From assembly GCF_030433685.1 (NCBI RefSeq), contig NZ_JAROCF010000001.1:806001-870000 (forward strand): a stretch of 64,000 bases of DNA, written 5' to 3'. Source of the stretch: Leifsonia williamsii (GTDB taxonomy: Bacteria; Actinomycetota; Actinomycetes; Actinomycetales; Microbacteriaceae). Below, piece after piece: positions 50,110 to 60,451 of the stretch (positions within the stretch are counted from its first letter, which is position 1; each line of letters opens with the position of its first letter). The notes beneath the pieces are model-generated. The model did not search any database and was not told where the DNA came from. It saw only the letters and a list, made by a program, of their open reading frames with translations. The translations under genes were made by a program, and so were the position numbers.

Positions 50110-52083
50110 ATGACGCTCGCTTCCGGCATCGCCACCGACGACCTCGACCCCGCGACCCGCCCTCAGGACGACCTGTTCCGGCACGTCAACGGCCGCTGGC
50201 TCGACCGCACCGAGATCCCCGCCGACAAGGCGCGCTGGGGCTCGTTCATGATCCTGGCGGAGGAGGCGGAGGCCGCCGTCCGCGAGATCGTCGAGGCCGC
50301 TCAGACCGCGCCGGAGGGCACGGAAGAGCGCAAGTTCGGCGACCTGTTCGCCAGCTTCATGGACGAGGAGCGCATCGACGCCCTCGGGGTCCAGCCGATC
50401 GCGGCCCAGCTCGCTCTCGCGAGCGACGCCTCCAGCATCTCCGAGCTGCTGCAGACGCTCGCCACGCTGGAGCGTCACGGCGTCGCCGGCTTCTACCAGC
50501 TCTTCGTCGACAACGACCCCGGCGACCCCGAGCGCTACCTCGTGTTCGTGGAGCAGGGCGGCATCTCGTTGCCCGACGAGTCGTACTTCCGCGAGGAGCG
50601 GTTCGCGCCGGTGCGCGAGGCGTTCGTGGCGCACATCCAGCGCATGTTCGAGCTGGCCGGCGTCGACGACGCCGCCGCGCGGGCCCAGCGGGTGTTCGAC
50701 CTCGAGACCGACATCGCGAAGTGCCACTGGGACAACGTGCAGTCGCGCGACTCCGAGAAGACGTACAACCTCTACAGCTGGGCCGACGCATCCGCGCTGT
50801 TCGCGGGCGGCGGCGGAGACCCGCAGGCGTCGCTCGACGCGTGGGCCACCTCGCTCGATGCGCCGGAGGGTGCGCTCGCCGAGGTCGTGCTGCGGCAGCC
50901 GTCCTTCACCTCCGGGATCGCGGCGCTGCTCACCGAGACGCGCCTGCAGGCCTGGAAGGACTGGCTGGCATGGCAGATCATCCACGGCGCCGCGCCGTAC
51001 CTGACCGGCGACTTCGTCGACGCGAACTTCGACTTCTACGGCCGCACGCTCACCGGCACGCCCGAGATGCGCGTGCGCTGGAAGCGCGGCGTCTCCCTCG
51101 TCGAGAGCGCGATGGGCGAGGCCGTCGGCCGCATCTACGTCGAGCGGCACTTCCCGCCGCAGGCGAAGGAGGCGATGGACGAGCTGGTCGCCAACCTGGT
51201 CGAGGCGTACCGCCAGAGCATCCGCAGCCTCCCGTGGATGGGCGAGCAGACGCGCGAGCGCGCCCTGGACAAGCTCGGCAAGTTCACGCCCAAGATCGGC
51301 TTCCCGGTGAAGTGGCGCGACTACTCGGCGCTCGAGGTGGACCCGACCGACCTCGTCGGCAACGTGCGCGCGGCCGCGCTGTTCGAGTTCCACCGCGAGC
51401 TCGGCAAGATCGGCAAGCCGCTGGACCGCGACGAGTGGTTCATGACGCCGCAGACGATCAACGCGTACTACAACCCCGGCTTCAACGAGATCGTGTTCCC
51501 TGCGGCGATCCTGCAGTACCCGTTCTTCGACGCCGGCCGCGACGCCGCCGCCAACTACGGCGCGATCGGAGCGGTGATCGGGCACGAGATCGGCCACGGC
51601 TTCGACGACCAGGGCTCCAAGTTCGACGGCGACGGCCGCCTGCAGGACTGGTGGACGGCCGACGACCGCGCCGCCTTCGAGAAGCGCACGGCGAACCTCA
51701 TCGCGCAGTACGACGCCCTCGCTCCCGCGCAGGTGCCCGACCACCACGTCAACGGCGCTCTCACCATCGGCGAGAACATCGGCGACCTGGGCGGCCTCGG
51801 CATCGCCTGGAAGGCGTACCTGCTGTCCCTCGACGGCCAGGAGCCGCCCGTGATCGACGGGCTCACCGGCGCGCAGCGGTTCTTCCTCTCGTGGGCGCAG
51901 GCCTGGCAGCAGAAGGGCCGCGACGCCGAGGTGATCCGCCTGCTCGCGATCGATCCGCACGCGCCGAACGAGTTCCGCTGCAACCAGATCGTGCGCAACA
52001 TCGACGCCTTCTACGAGACGTTCGGAGTGTCCGACAGCGACGCACTGTGGCTGGCGCCGGAGGAGCGCGTCACCATCTGGTGA
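50110..52083 (+). CDS. pepO: M13-family (neprilysin/PepO-like) zinc endopeptidase
   Basis: 657 aa from ATG 50110. Zinc motif HEIGH at about 492-496 within GHEIGHGFDDQGSKFDGDG, third ligand Glu555 in GENIGDLGGL, substrate-binding NAYYNPGFNEIVFPAAIL, and the family C-terminus ending VTIW. No signal peptide, so it is probably cytoplasmic, unlike animal neprilysins. It degrades oligopeptides. Confidence 0.93.
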   Translation: MTLASGIATDDLDPATRPQDDLFRHVNGRWLDRTEIPADKARWGSFMILAEEAEAAVREIVEAAQTAPEGTEERKFGDLFASFMDEERIDALGVQPIAAQLALASDASSISELLQTLATLERHGVAGFYQLFVDNDPGDPERYLVFVEQGGISLPDESYFREERFAPVREAFVAHIQRMFELAGVDDAAARAQRVFDLETDIAKCHWDNVQSRDSEKTYNLYSWADASALFAGGGGDPQASLDAWATSLDAPEGALAEVVLRQPSFTSGIAALLTETRLQAWKDWLAWQIIHGAAPYLTGDFVDANFDFYGRTLTGTPEMRVRWKRGVSLVESAMGEAVGRIYVERHFPPQAKEAMDELVANLVEAYRQSIRSLPWMGEQTRERALDKLGKFTPKIGFPVKWRDYSALEVDPTDLVGNVRAAALFEFHRELGKIGKPLDRDEWFMTPQTINAYYNPGFNEIVFPAAILQYPFFDAGRDAAANYGAIGAVIGHEIGHGFDDQGSKFDGDGRLQDWWTADDRAAFEKRTANLIAQYDALAPAQVPDHHVNGALTIGENIGDLGGLGIAWKAYLLSLDGQEPPVIDGLTGAQRFFLSWAQAWQQKGRDAEVIRLLAIDPHAPNEFRCNQIVRNIDAFYETFGVSDSDALWLAPEERVTIW

Positions 52084-52259
52084 GCGCACCGAACTTTCCC
52101 GATCGGCCCACTCACGTGTCCCCCGATCGGGGTAACATCTCTTCTGTCGTCGGCTCGGCAGAAGGCTCTCCGGGCGGGCGATCGCGGGGCGGCCGATCGG
52201 GGATCGGGGAGGTCCGCAGCTCCGGCAGTTCAGACTCGGCAGAAGGGCGCAGCCACACC
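52084..52259. other. spacer rich in CCGATCGG words, upstream of the beta-lactamase-fold gene
   Basis: Several GATCGG/CCGATC words (near 52100, 52121, 52178 and 52192) and two copies of CTCGGCAGAAGG (about 52154 and 52234) occur in 176 bases. A possible -10 TAACAT lies near 52132. No gene is supported. Confidence 0.4.
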
Positions 52260-53171
52260 GTGACGACGCAGACCCAGGAGTCCGAGCGGCGCACCCGTCA
52301 TGCGGGTGCGCGACGCGGGAGGCACCGGGGTCCGATCGGTGATCGCGAGGCGTTCGCGCGCGCCTTCGCCGCCCTCGGCCAGCTGGCCGTCCAGGGCGTG
52401 CAGGTCTCGGCGCGCGCCACCGACCTCGCCACCGGCGAGGTGCTCTTCTCGGTCGACGACCACGTCGTGATGCCGACCGCCAGCATCGGCAAGGTGCTGC
52501 TGCTGGTAGAGGTCGCGGCCCGGCTGCAGACCGGTGAGCTGAGCCCGCTGGCGACGCTCGACAGGCTGCCGCAAGACGCCGCCGGCGACTCCGGCATCTG
52601 GCACCACCTCCACGTGCCGTCCCTTCCCGTGGCAGACCTCGCGGCCCTCGTCGGCGCATCGAGCGACAACCTCGCGACCAATGTGCTGCTGCGCCGGGTC
52701 GGGCTGGAGGCGGTGAGCGCCCGTACGGAGGCGCTCGGCCTCACGCGCACGGCCCTCCTCGACCTCGTCCGCGACCACCGCGGCCCGGACGACGCTCCGC
52801 AGCTCTCGGTCGGCAGCGCCAACGAGCTCACCTGGCTGTTCTCGGCCCTCGCCCGAGGCGAGGTCGTCAGCCCGGCGACGAGCCAGCGCGTCATCTCGTG
52901 GCTGTCGCTCAACAGCGACTTCTCCCTCGTCTCCAGCGCATTCGGCCTCGACCCGCACTCGCACCGGCACGCCGAGCACGGCATCCTGCTCGTCAACAAG
53001 ACGGGCACCGACGCCGGCGTGCGCAGCGAGGTCGGCGTGCTGCGCGGCCCGCGTGCCGGCGTGACTTACGCGGTCTCCACCTACTTCGACGACACCAGCC
53101 TCCCGGCCCGCCTCGCCGTCATCGACGGGATGCGCACGGTCGGGCTCGACCTGCTGGAGTACGTGTTCTGA
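52260..53171 (+). CDS. class A beta-lactamase-fold serine hydrolase
   Basis: 303 aa from GTG 52260. Penicillin-recognising motifs: SxxK in TASIGKV (Ser75, Lys78), SDN in ASSDNLATN and KTG in NKTGTDAG. I do not see the ExxLN omega-loop motif with the deacylating Glu of true class A enzymes, nor a signal peptide. A cytoplasmic or atypical serine hydrolase is more likely than an antibiotic-resistance enzyme. Confidence 0.78.
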   Translation: MTTQTQESERRTRHAGARRGRHRGPIGDREAFARAFAALGQLAVQGVQVSARATDLATGEVLFSVDDHVVMPTASIGKVLLLVEVAARLQTGELSPLATLDRLPQDAAGDSGIWHHLHVPSLPVADLAALVGASSDNLATNVLLRRVGLEAVSARTEALGLTRTALLDLVRDHRGPDDAPQLSVGSANELTWLFSALARGEVVSPATSQRVISWLSLNSDFSLVSSAFGLDPHSHRHAEHGILLVNKTGTDAGVRSEVGVLRGPRAGVTYAVSTYFDDTSLPARLAVIDGMRTVGLDLLEYVF

Positions 53172-53175
53172 CGGG

Positions 53176-54240
53176 TCAGCCCCTGCCGTCCAGGTAGGCG
53201 TCCTCCGCCGCGTAGTCGAACCAGCCGTCGGCCGCCGCCCGCCGGGCCAGCGCGGGGAAGACGGTCTCCCAGCCTTCTCCGTGCCGCTCCGCGGCCCGGA
53301 CCTCCCGTACGGCCCAGTCCACAGCGGTGGCGACCGCGTCGGCGTAGCGGGCCACTGCCCGGTAGCCGAGGTCGACCTGCGCCTTCGCCATGCTCATCAC
53401 GAGGGGATGCGCGACCGTCCACGGTGTCGCTCCCACCGACTCCAGCGGTGGGCCGTCGAAGACGTCCAGCTCGACGTGCTGATCGAGTGCCCGGTAGACC
53501 GCGGTCGCGATCTCGGCCACGGACGGGTTGTCGTCGTCCACGGCGTTGAGCACCCGCTTGCCCGGCTGGGCGGCGCACAGCGCGACCAGCTCGGCGATGT
53601 TGACGGTCGAGGAGGTGCTGAACCGGTTGCGGCCGCCGTCCGCCAGCACCACGCGGCGCCGGCCGTCGAGGGCTCGCTTGATGAAGTACCACTCGCGCAG
53701 CGCCGGGCTGAACGGCCCGTGGATGGCTCCGGGCCGCAGGATGCTCACGGGCAGGTCGTCGACCTCCAGCAGCCGCCGCTCCAGCGCCGCCTTGAGGGGC
53801 GAGTAGGTGCGCTCGGCGTTGTCGACGGTCGGGTCGCTCTCGCGCAGCGGCAGCGGATAGTCGGGGAAGTCGTCGGGCCCGGTGACGACGTCGAGGTAGC
53901 CGCCGTCGCGCCCGAGGTAGACCGAACCGGTCGAGATCACGACGAGCGATCCCACCTCGCCGGCGAGCTGCGCGAGCTGGTCGGCGTGCCGCGGCTCGTA
54001 GGCGACGGTGTCGAGCACCAGGTCGTGACCGTGGGCCCGCTCCACGAGGGAGGTCGTGTCCTCCCGGTCGAGACGGATGCTGGTGACGTCGAGCTCGGCG
54101 AGGGCGGCGTCGCCAGCGTGCTCGCCGCGGTGGGCGACGAGCACGGACCAGCCGTCGTGCGCGAGCCGCCGCGCCACCGCCGACCCGATCTGCCCGGTCC
54201 CTCCGATGATCATGGCCGTGCGCGTGTCGTCCGCATGCAT
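53176..54240 (-). CDS. NAD-dependent epimerase/dehydratase family protein (extended SDR)
   Basis: 354 aa. Nucleotide-binding motif IIGGTGQIGSAVARRL; a central LVVISTGSVYLG, then a TYSPLKAAL segment where the YxxxK active site would be (Tyr-Ser-Pro-Leu-Lys). It resembles atypical or plant-type SDRs that act on small metabolites or sugars. The convergent beta-lactamase-fold gene ends 4 bases away. Confidence 0.82.
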   Translation of the reverse strand: MHADDTRTAMIIGGTGQIGSAVARRLAHDGWSVLVAHRGEHAGDAALAELDVTSIRLDREDTTSLVERAHGHDLVLDTVAYEPRHADQLAQLAGEVGSLVVISTGSVYLGRDGGYLDVVTGPDDFPDYPLPLRESDPTVDNAERTYSPLKAALERRLLEVDDLPVSILRPGAIHGPFSPALREWYFIKRALDGRRRVVLADGGRNRFSTSSTVNIAELVALCAAQPGKRVLNAVDDDNPSVAEIATAVYRALDQHVELDVFDGPPLESVGATPWTVAHPLVMSMAKAQVDLGYRAVARYADAVATAVDWAVREVRAAERHGEGWETVFPALARRAAADGWFDYAAEDAYLDGRG

Positions 54241-54270
54241 GCGACCACCGTACGCGGGCCGGGCAACGGC

Positions 54271-54327
54271 CGAGTACGCGGAAAGTCCGCGTAGTCGGCG
54301 GTTCCGCGTCGAATTCGCGCGTACTCG
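54271..54327. repeat. 57-bp intergenic palindromic element E (sister of element C)
   Basis: It begins CGAGTACGCG and ends CGCGTACTCG, perfect 10-base terminal inverted repeats, with an inner GAAAGTCCGCG. Its length, termini and CGAGTACGC(A/G)GAAA start match element C at 35471, 19 kb away. It lies upstream of the epimerase and downstream of the MprF-like gene, both minus strand. Confidence 0.8.
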
Positions 54328-54358
54328 ACGGCCGGGCGGCAGCCACGCGGCGGCAGGG

Positions 54359-56944
54359 TCAGCGCAGCAGTGTGCGCGCCAGCGCCACGTACTCGCGCGC
54401 GTTCGCGTCCGGCAGGTACGCCTTGCCGATCGCCGTGCCGATGGCCGCCAGCGCCACCGGGTCCGGGTACGCCATGTAGAGCGTCTCGTAGGTCGGGTTG
54501 AACTTGCTCTTGAAGGCGAACAGCGACGCGAAGCCGTACGCGGGCTCCAGAGTTCGTGCCAGGAAGGCGAGCAGCCGCTCCATCACGCCCTCGTCCTCCT
54601 GGTCCGAGTCGTCGCCCGGCCCGACCGGCCCGCCCGGCCCGGTCGGCGCGGTGGCGAGCGGCGCCCCCGACAGGCTCAGCACCTCCACGCCCTCCTCCTG
54701 CATGCGCAGCGCGGCGGAGGCGATGACGAACTCCATGATCCCGGGCATGCTGTCGTCGCCGCGGCGCATGAAGTCGATGGTCCAGCCCGTCACGCGGCCC
54801 GCCTCCCAGCTGGGCAGCCAGCTCGTGACCGCCTGGAGTCCGCCCGCCGGGTCGAAGGCGAGGTACAGCCGGACATCCGGGTCCTTCAGCTCGGCCATGC
54901 CGCCGAGGGTGAACCCCATCTCGGGCAGCTCCTTCTCGGCCACCCACTGCTCGCTCAGAGCGGTCACCTGCGACTGCTGGAGCGGCGGGAGGTCATCCCA
55001 GCTCGTCCACACCGTCGTGATGCCTTCGCGCACGCCGCGGTTGTGGGCCTGGCGCACCTTCTGCCACGGCTTGCCGGCCAGGTCGAAGGTGAGCGGGTGC
55101 ATCAGCGTCTCCTCGCCGACCGACATCGACTGCCACCCCAGCGATTCGAAGACCGGTAGGTAGCGTCCGTGGACGCTGTAGAAGACGGGCGTCCAGCTGT
55201 TGGCGTCGCAGAACGAGATGAAGTCGATGATGGTCTGCTCGGCGCGGTCAGGGCGGCACACGGGGTCGGAGAGGGTGATCGCCACGTCGCCGATCACGCG
55301 GTACGCGACCGCCGCGTCGTTCTCCTCGCTGAACCAGTAGACGTTGCCCGGCCAGGTTCCCATGAAACCGAGCGTCCCTCCGCCGCCCCAGCGGAGCAGC
55401 TCGCGGAAGTGCAGCTCGTCTCCGACCGTGCGCCCGGTCGACGTCGCGCGGTAGAGCCGCATGGTCGCGACCACGAAGATCGCCCAGAACACCGGACCGA
55501 TCCACTGGTACAGGATCACCACCGGCAGGGAGGTCGGCACGATGACGTGCCCGAGCACCGACTCGAAGCCGGCCGGGACGAACCGCCGCAGCGTCGACGC
55601 GAACACGTCGCCGATGGTCGCGTCGGGCACGTACCCCGCCAGGGAGGCCAGCCCGGCGACCAGGTACGCCATCGCGAGCAGCAGGAAGGCGATCACGGTG
55701 AGGAGGGTGAAGCGCACGACCGCCGCCCGCGGCGCCCGGATCTGGAACTGCCTCCGCGTCAGGAGGAGCAGGACGATGGAGGCTGCGGGCACCAGCATCG
55801 CGGCGAACACCCACGCGAGCACCTCGATCGCGGGCACCAGCGCGTCGAGGCTGTCGACCTCCAGCCGCAGCTCGCCGGAGGGCAGCGCCGTGAACGGCAG
55901 CACGAGCATCACCGCGTTGACCACGATGCCGAGCACGAGAGCGAAGTGCCGGCCCCGGCGCAACCCGATCGCGGTGACGATGAGCAGCACGAGCGGGAGC
56001 AGCGACAGCAGCAGCGGGCCCAGGCCCTGCACCGAGACGAGCGCCAGGCCGAGCCGGCAGTCGGTCGTGAAGGACGCCTCGCAGCGCGCGAGTGTCCTGG
56101 CGACGTCGACCTGCTCGTGGCGGAACAGTTCGGCGATGAAGGAGAACGGCCCGAACCCGCCCGGCGGGAGCAGCGCCGCGATCGGGCCGACGGCCGTGAT
56201 CGCGATCAGCGTCGCGACGAGGTTGCGCGTCTCGCCGTGCGAGCTGCGTCGCAGCCGCTGCAGCCGCGTGCGGCGCATCGCGACGCCGAGGCCCAGCCCC
56301 AGCAGCGCGGCGATCAGCCGGTAGACGTTGTTCTGGTCGCCGTTGTAGAGCACCAGCATCAGCACGATCGCGAAGGCGACCAGCCGGATCCGCCGTCGCC
56401 ACAGCGCGCTGGCGAAGGCGCTCGCCGCGACCACGGCTCCCGTGATCCCGATGGTCGGGTCGAGGGTGAAATCGAACTCGGTCGCCGTCGCCCAGAGCTC
56501 GCCGACTCCGGCCGCGAGCCATTGCCCGAGCACGCCGAGGGCGATGCCCACTACACCGGTGACGAGGAAGGCGGTGACCGCCCGCGCCGTGCCGAGATAG
56601 CGCTCCGCGACGGCGAAGACGGTCAGCGACAACAGCACGCACAGCACCAGCTGCAGCGGATCCTCGGGCACGAACAGCGCGGTGACCGGCGTCCACCAGA
56701 ACCCGGCCTGGATGGTCGTGGTCACGCCCGCGGCCCAGAGCAGCGCCTGCCCGCCCGCCGTCGCGACGCTCCACGCGGTCCCGGTCACGAGCGAGGTGAC
56801 GAGCACGATCGCCGCGAGCGCGATGCTGGCGGGCGCGACGCGGGCGAAGCGCAGCAGCAGGGAGTGCGGAGGCCGCGCCGGTTCGCGCACGGGCGCCCCG
56901 GCGTCGTCGCGCCGGCCGTGCTCGGTGGGGGGAGCGGTGCTCAT
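54359..56944 (-). CDS. MprF-like DUF2156 protein with large N-terminal membrane domain
   Basis: 861 aa. The N-terminal ~520 residues hold a dozen or more membrane helices, the first six resembling a rhomboid-like module (TVFAVAERYLGTARAVTAFLVTG). The C-terminal ~310 residues are a DUF2156 aminoacyl-phosphatidylglycerol synthase-type GNAT domain: GGGTLGFMGTWPGNVYWFS, FYSVHGRYLPVFESLGW, KVRQAHNRGVREG and KSKFNPTYETLYMAYPD. Such proteins attach amino acids to phosphatidylglycerol, making the membrane less sensitive to cationic peptides. Confidence 0.85.
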   Translation of the reverse strand: MSTAPPTEHGRRDDAGAPVREPARPPHSLLLRFARVAPASIALAAIVLVTSLVTGTAWSVATAGGQALLWAAGVTTTIQAGFWWTPVTALFVPEDPLQLVLCVLLSLTVFAVAERYLGTARAVTAFLVTGVVGIALGVLGQWLAAGVGELWATATEFDFTLDPTIGITGAVVAASAFASALWRRRIRLVAFAIVLMLVLYNGDQNNVYRLIAALLGLGLGVAMRRTRLQRLRRSSHGETRNLVATLIAITAVGPIAALLPPGGFGPFSFIAELFRHEQVDVARTLARCEASFTTDCRLGLALVSVQGLGPLLLSLLPLVLLIVTAIGLRRGRHFALVLGIVVNAVMLVLPFTALPSGELRLEVDSLDALVPAIEVLAWVFAAMLVPAASIVLLLLTRRQFQIRAPRAAVVRFTLLTVIAFLLLAMAYLVAGLASLAGYVPDATIGDVFASTLRRFVPAGFESVLGHVIVPTSLPVVILYQWIGPVFWAIFVVATMRLYRATSTGRTVGDELHFRELLRWGGGGTLGFMGTWPGNVYWFSEENDAAVAYRVIGDVAITLSDPVCRPDRAEQTIIDFISFCDANSWTPVFYSVHGRYLPVFESLGWQSMSVGEETLMHPLTFDLAGKPWQKVRQAHNRGVREGITTVWTSWDDLPPLQQSQVTALSEQWVAEKELPEMGFTLGGMAELKDPDVRLYLAFDPAGGLQAVTSWLPSWEAGRVTGWTIDFMRRGDDSMPGIMEFVIASAALRMQEEGVEVLSLSGAPLATAPTGPGGPVGPGDDSDQEDEGVMERLLAFLARTLEPAYGFASLFAFKSKFNPTYETLYMAYPDPVALAAIGTAIGKAYLPDANAREYVALARTLLR

Positions 56945-57020
56945 CGTGGTCTCCGTCGGCTCCGGACCACCCTAGCGGCCCGCTCGGGCGCTCAGGCGGG
57001 CCGAAGCGCGCGGAGGCGGC

Positions 57021-58409
57021 TCAGATCTCGCGGAGGCGCTCTGCCAGGTAGCGGTCGAGGCCCTCGAGCGGGATGCGCTCCTGCTTCATCGAGTCGCGGT
57101 CACGCACCGTGACCGCGTCGTCCTCGAGGGAGTCGAAGTCGACGGTCACCGCGAGCGGCGTGCCGATCTCGTCCTGACGGCGGTACCGGCGGCCGATCGC
57201 GCCCGAGTCGTCGAAGTCGACGTTGCGGCGCTTGCGCAGCTTGTCGGCGAGCCCGCGGGCGAGCGGGGAGAGGGCCTCGTTGCGCGAGAGCGGCAGCACG
57301 GCGACCTTGACCGGCGCGAGGCGCGGGTCGAGGTGCAGGACCGTGCGCTTGTCGGTGCCGCCCTTGGCGTTCGGCACCTCCTCCTCGTCGTACGCGTCGA
57401 CGAGGAACGCCATCAGCGCGCGCGTCAGGCCGAACGACGGCTCGATCACGTACGGGACGTAGCGCTCGTTCTTGTTCTGGTCGAAATAGCTCAGGTCTTT
57501 GCCCGAGTGCTCGATGTGCGTCTTGAGGTCGTAGTCGGTGCGGTTCGCGACGCCCATGAGCTCGCCCCACTCGCTGCCGACGAAGTCGAACTTGTACTCG
57601 ATGTCGATGGTCCGCTTGGAGTAGTGGGCCAGCTTGTCCTGCGGGTGCTCGAAGCGGCGGATGTTGGCCGGGTCGATGCCGAGGTCGACGAACCAGTCCC
57701 AGCAGAGGTCGATCCAGGTCTGGAACCACTCGTCGTCCGTGCCGGGCTCGACGAAGAACTCGATCTCCATCTGCTCGAACTCGCGGGTGCGGAAGATGAA
57801 GTTGCCCGGCGTGATCTCGTTGCGGAACGCCTTGCCGATCTGGCCGATGCCGAACGGCGGCTTCTTGCGCGCGGTCTGCAGCACGGCGGCGAAGTCGGTG
57901 AAGATGCCCTGCGCGGTCTCGGGGCGCATGTAGTGCAGGCCCGACTCGTCGTCGACGACACCGAGATACGTCTTCATCAGGCCCGAGAACTGGCGGATCG
58001 GCGTCCACTGACCGACCTTGTCCGGGTGGTCGGGGTCGGGGATGTCGTCGAGCCCGTTCTCCGGCGGGTGGCCGTGCTCGGCCTCGTAGCGCTCGAACAG
58101 GTGGTCGGCGCGGTACCGCTTGTGCGTGATCAGCGACTCGGTCAGCGGGTCGCTGAACACCTTCACGTGACCGGAGGCCTCCCACACCGGGGTGGGCAGG
58201 ATGATCGCCGAGTCGAGGCCCACCATGTCGCCGCGGCCGCGCACGAAGGCGTTCCACCACTCGCGCTTGATGTTCTCCTTCAGCTCCACGCCGAGGGGCC
58301 CGTAGTCCCAGGCCGAGCGGGTGCCGCCGTAGATCTCGCCGGAGGGGAACACGAATCCGCGGTGCTGCGCCAGCGTGATGACGGAATCCAGTCTCGACGT
58401 TGCGGCCAT
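57021..58409 (-). CDS. glyS: glycyl-tRNA synthetase (single-chain, class II)
   Basis: 462 aa from ATG 58409. The class II core is complete: [55 protein letters not shown] (motif 2), [13 protein letters not shown] and [10 protein letters not shown] (motif 3). The C-terminal anticodon-binding domain follows. Homodimeric GlyRS charges tRNA-Gly. Confidence 0.96.
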   Translation of the reverse strand: MAATSRLDSVITLAQHRGFVFPSGEIYGGTRSAWDYGPLGVELKENIKREWWNAFVRGRGDMVGLDSAIILPTPVWEASGHVKVFSDPLTESLITHKRYRADHLFERYEAEHGHPPENGLDDIPDPDHPDKVGQWTPIRQFSGLMKTYLGVVDDESGLHYMRPETAQGIFTDFAAVLQTARKKPPFGIGQIGKAFRNEITPGNFIFRTREFEQMEIEFFVEPGTDDEWFQTWIDLCWDWFVDLGIDPANIRRFEHPQDKLAHYSKRTIDIEYKFDFVGSEWGELMGVANRTDYDLKTHIEHSGKDLSYFDQNKNERYVPYVIEPSFGLTRALMAFLVDAYDEEEVPNAKGGTDKRTVLHLDPRLAPVKVAVLPLSRNEALSPLARGLADKLRKRRNVDFDDSGAIGRRYRRQDEIGTPLAVTVDFDSLEDDAVTVRDRDSMKQERIPLEGLDRYLAERLREI

Positions 58410-58484
58410 GGTGCTCCCACTCGAAGTCAGGTGTTGGTCGGGCGAGAGTGCGCCCGCCACAATCCTACCGAGCGGAAAGGGTGC

Positions 58485-59114
58485 TCACTGCGCCGAGCGG
58501 AACTCGTCCTCGAGCAGCGAGTAGATGGCGGTGTCGACCCAGCGGTCGTCCTTGATCTCGCGCTCGCGCAGCAGCGCCTCCTGGTGCATCCCGACGATCT
58601 CGCACAGCCGGGCCGACGCCTCGTTGCGGGCGTCGAGCTGGGCGAACACTCGGTGTGCGCCGAGGCCGTCGAAGGCGAGCTGCAGGAGGCGCTTGGTCGC
58701 CTCGGTCGCGTAGCCGCGGCCGTGGATGGCCGGGTGGAACACCCAGCCCAGCTCGACCTGCGCCCACTGCGCCGACTTCAGGAACATGCTCATGTGCCCG
58801 ATGACGCGGGTGTGGCCGCCGTCGGCGTCGAGCAGCTCGACCGCGTAGACGATGCCGTCGCCGTCCTGGTGCAGGCCGTTCATCGCGAGGCGCTTGCGGA
58901 GGCGCTTGGCCGACTCCTCGTGGTCGTGCACCTCCCAGTGCAGATAGCGGACAACGTCGCGGGCGCGCTGGTAGGACTGCGCCTCGTCCAGCTCGCCGGT
59001 GTTCAGCGGACGGAGGCAGAGGCGCTCGGTGCGCAGCTCCTCGGCGGCGCATGGCAGGCCGGTCGCCGCGTGCGGCTCGGCGGTGCGAGTGGGGATGGCG
59101 GCTTCGTCGCTCAC
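58485..59114 (-). CDS. GNAT acetyltransferase (RimJ/RimL-like)
   Basis: 209 aa. The GNAT fold opens with LRTERLCLRPL and has the acetyl-CoA loop VFHPAIHGRGYATEATKRLLQLAF and RVFAQLDARNEASARLCEIVGM, typical of RimJ/RimL N-acetyltransferases. It lies 26 bases after hemA and probably shares its transcript. Substrate unknown. Confidence 0.88.
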   Translation of the reverse strand: MSDEAAIPTRTAEPHAATGLPCAAEELRTERLCLRPLNTGELDEAQSYQRARDVVRYLHWEVHDHEESAKRLRKRLAMNGLHQDGDGIVYAVELLDADGGHTRVIGHMSMFLKSAQWAQVELGWVFHPAIHGRGYATEATKRLLQLAFDGLGAHRVFAQLDARNEASARLCEIVGMHQEALLREREIKDDRWVDTAIYSLLEDEFRSAQ

Positions 59115-59140
59115 GGTTCCTCCTCGTGTCGGGTGCGGGT

Positions 59141-60451
59141 TCAGGATGCGGCGGACTCGTCGGCGATGTCGCGCACGACGGCGGAGAGCCGGGGCGCGGC
59201 GGGCTCGACGTCGAGGCCGAACAGCGCGGAGGCGCCGTCGACGAACGCCTGCGCCTCGCCCTGCCTGGCCAGCTCGCGGGCGCGGACCGACGGGGTGTGC
59301 AGGAGCACGCCCGCCAGGTGGCGCAGGGCGGCCTCCGTCTGCTCGCTGGAGTCGCCGCGGCCTCGTGCGCGCTCGATCTCGGCGTCGAGCACGTCGAAGA
59401 CGTGCTTGCGCAGCGCGACCAGCGCCGGGGTGACGGCCTGCTCGGCGCGCTTGGCGGCGAACTCGGCCGCGGCGGCGTCGACGATCTCGCGGGCGTCGTC
59501 GGCGGCGTTCAGCTCTTCGAGGGGGGCGTGGAGGCTGATGGTCTCGAGGTCGAGCAGCTCGACGCCCGGCAGACCCGCGACGGCGGGGTCGACGTTGCGG
59601 GGGAGGCCGAGGTCGATGACGAGGCGGCGCTCGCGGGTACCGGGGAGATTCTGGGCGGCCGTCATGATCGCCGGGGTGAGCACGTGGTCGGTCACCGCGG
59701 AGCAGGTGACGACGAGGTCGCTCTCGGCCAAAGCCTCCACGAGCCCGTCCGCCTCCACGGGGAGGATGTCGTGCGAGTGCGCGAACTTGGCGGCGCGGCC
59801 GGACGGCGAGAACACGCGGACGTCCTCGGAGCCCTTATCGCGCAGGGCGGCGAGGCTCGCGCCGGCGTACTTGCCGGTGCCGACGAGCAGCACGCGCGCC
59901 TGCGCCCAGTCGCTGATGCGGCTCTCGGCCAGCTCGAGCGCCAGGCGCACCATCGACCGGCCGGCGGTCATGATGCCGGTGCGGTTCTTCACCCCGCGGG
60001 AGGTGCGGGAGGCGTCCTGGAACAGCCGCTCGAGGTCGTTCGTGACGGTGCCGGCGGCGCGGGCGTTCTCGAGCGAGCGCCGCACCTGCCCGGCGATCTC
60101 GCCCTCGCCGACGACGACGGACTCGAGGCCGCTGGAGACGGCGAACAGATGCTCGGCCACGGCGTCGTCGCAGTAGACGGAGCTGGCGGACCGCAGCTCG
60201 TCGGCGGCGATGCCGCTGGCGGCGCTCACCGCGTCGATGACGGCCTCGGCCGAGACGGCGCGGGCGGCCGGGAGCGGCTCGTCGATGTCGAGGTACGCCT
60301 CGAACCGGTTGCAGGTCGCGAGCACGACGGAACCGGCGACGACTTCACTGTGCTCTGCGAGTGCCGCGGAGACGGCCGGAGCGTTGCGCTCGAGCCGTTC
60401 GAGGAGGTCGAAGTCCGCCGTCCGGTGGCTCGACGAGAAGCAGAGAAGCAC
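59141..60451 (-). CDS. hemA: glutamyl-tRNA reductase
   Basis: 436 aa from GTG 60451, placing the family start at [20 protein letters not shown]; the ORF extends further upstream into the promoter. Active-site Cys in [13 protein letters not shown], the catalytic region [12 protein letters not shown] and NAD(P)-binding [16 protein letters not shown] are present. It reduces Glu-tRNA to glutamate-1-semialdehyde, the first step of C5-pathway haem synthesis. It is divergent from hemE. Confidence 0.94.
   Translation of the reverse strand: MLLCFSSSHRTADFDLLERLERNAPAVSAALAEHSEVVAGSVVLATCNRFEAYLDIDEPLPAARAVSAEAVIDAVSAASGIAADELRSASSVYCDDAVAEHLFAVSSGLESVVVGEGEIAGQVRRSLENARAAGTVTNDLERLFQDASRTSRGVKNRTGIMTAGRSMVRLALELAESRISDWAQARVLLVGTGKYAGASLAALRDKGSEDVRVFSPSGRAAKFAHSHDILPVEADGLVEALAESDLVVTCSAVTDHVLTPAIMTAAQNLPGTRERRLVIDLGLPRNVDPAVAGLPGVELLDLETISLHAPLEELNAADDAREIVDAAAAEFAAKRAEQAVTPALVALRKHVFDVLDAEIERARGRGDSSEQTEAALRHLAGVLLHTPSVRARELARQGEAQAFVDGASALFGLDVEPAAPRLSAVVRDIADESAAS

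Noticed and set aside
55169..57112. 647-aa plus-strand frame opposite the MprF-like gene
   Set aside because: His/Arg/Gln-rich shadow frame; the minus strand encodes clear membrane helices and a DUF2156 domain.
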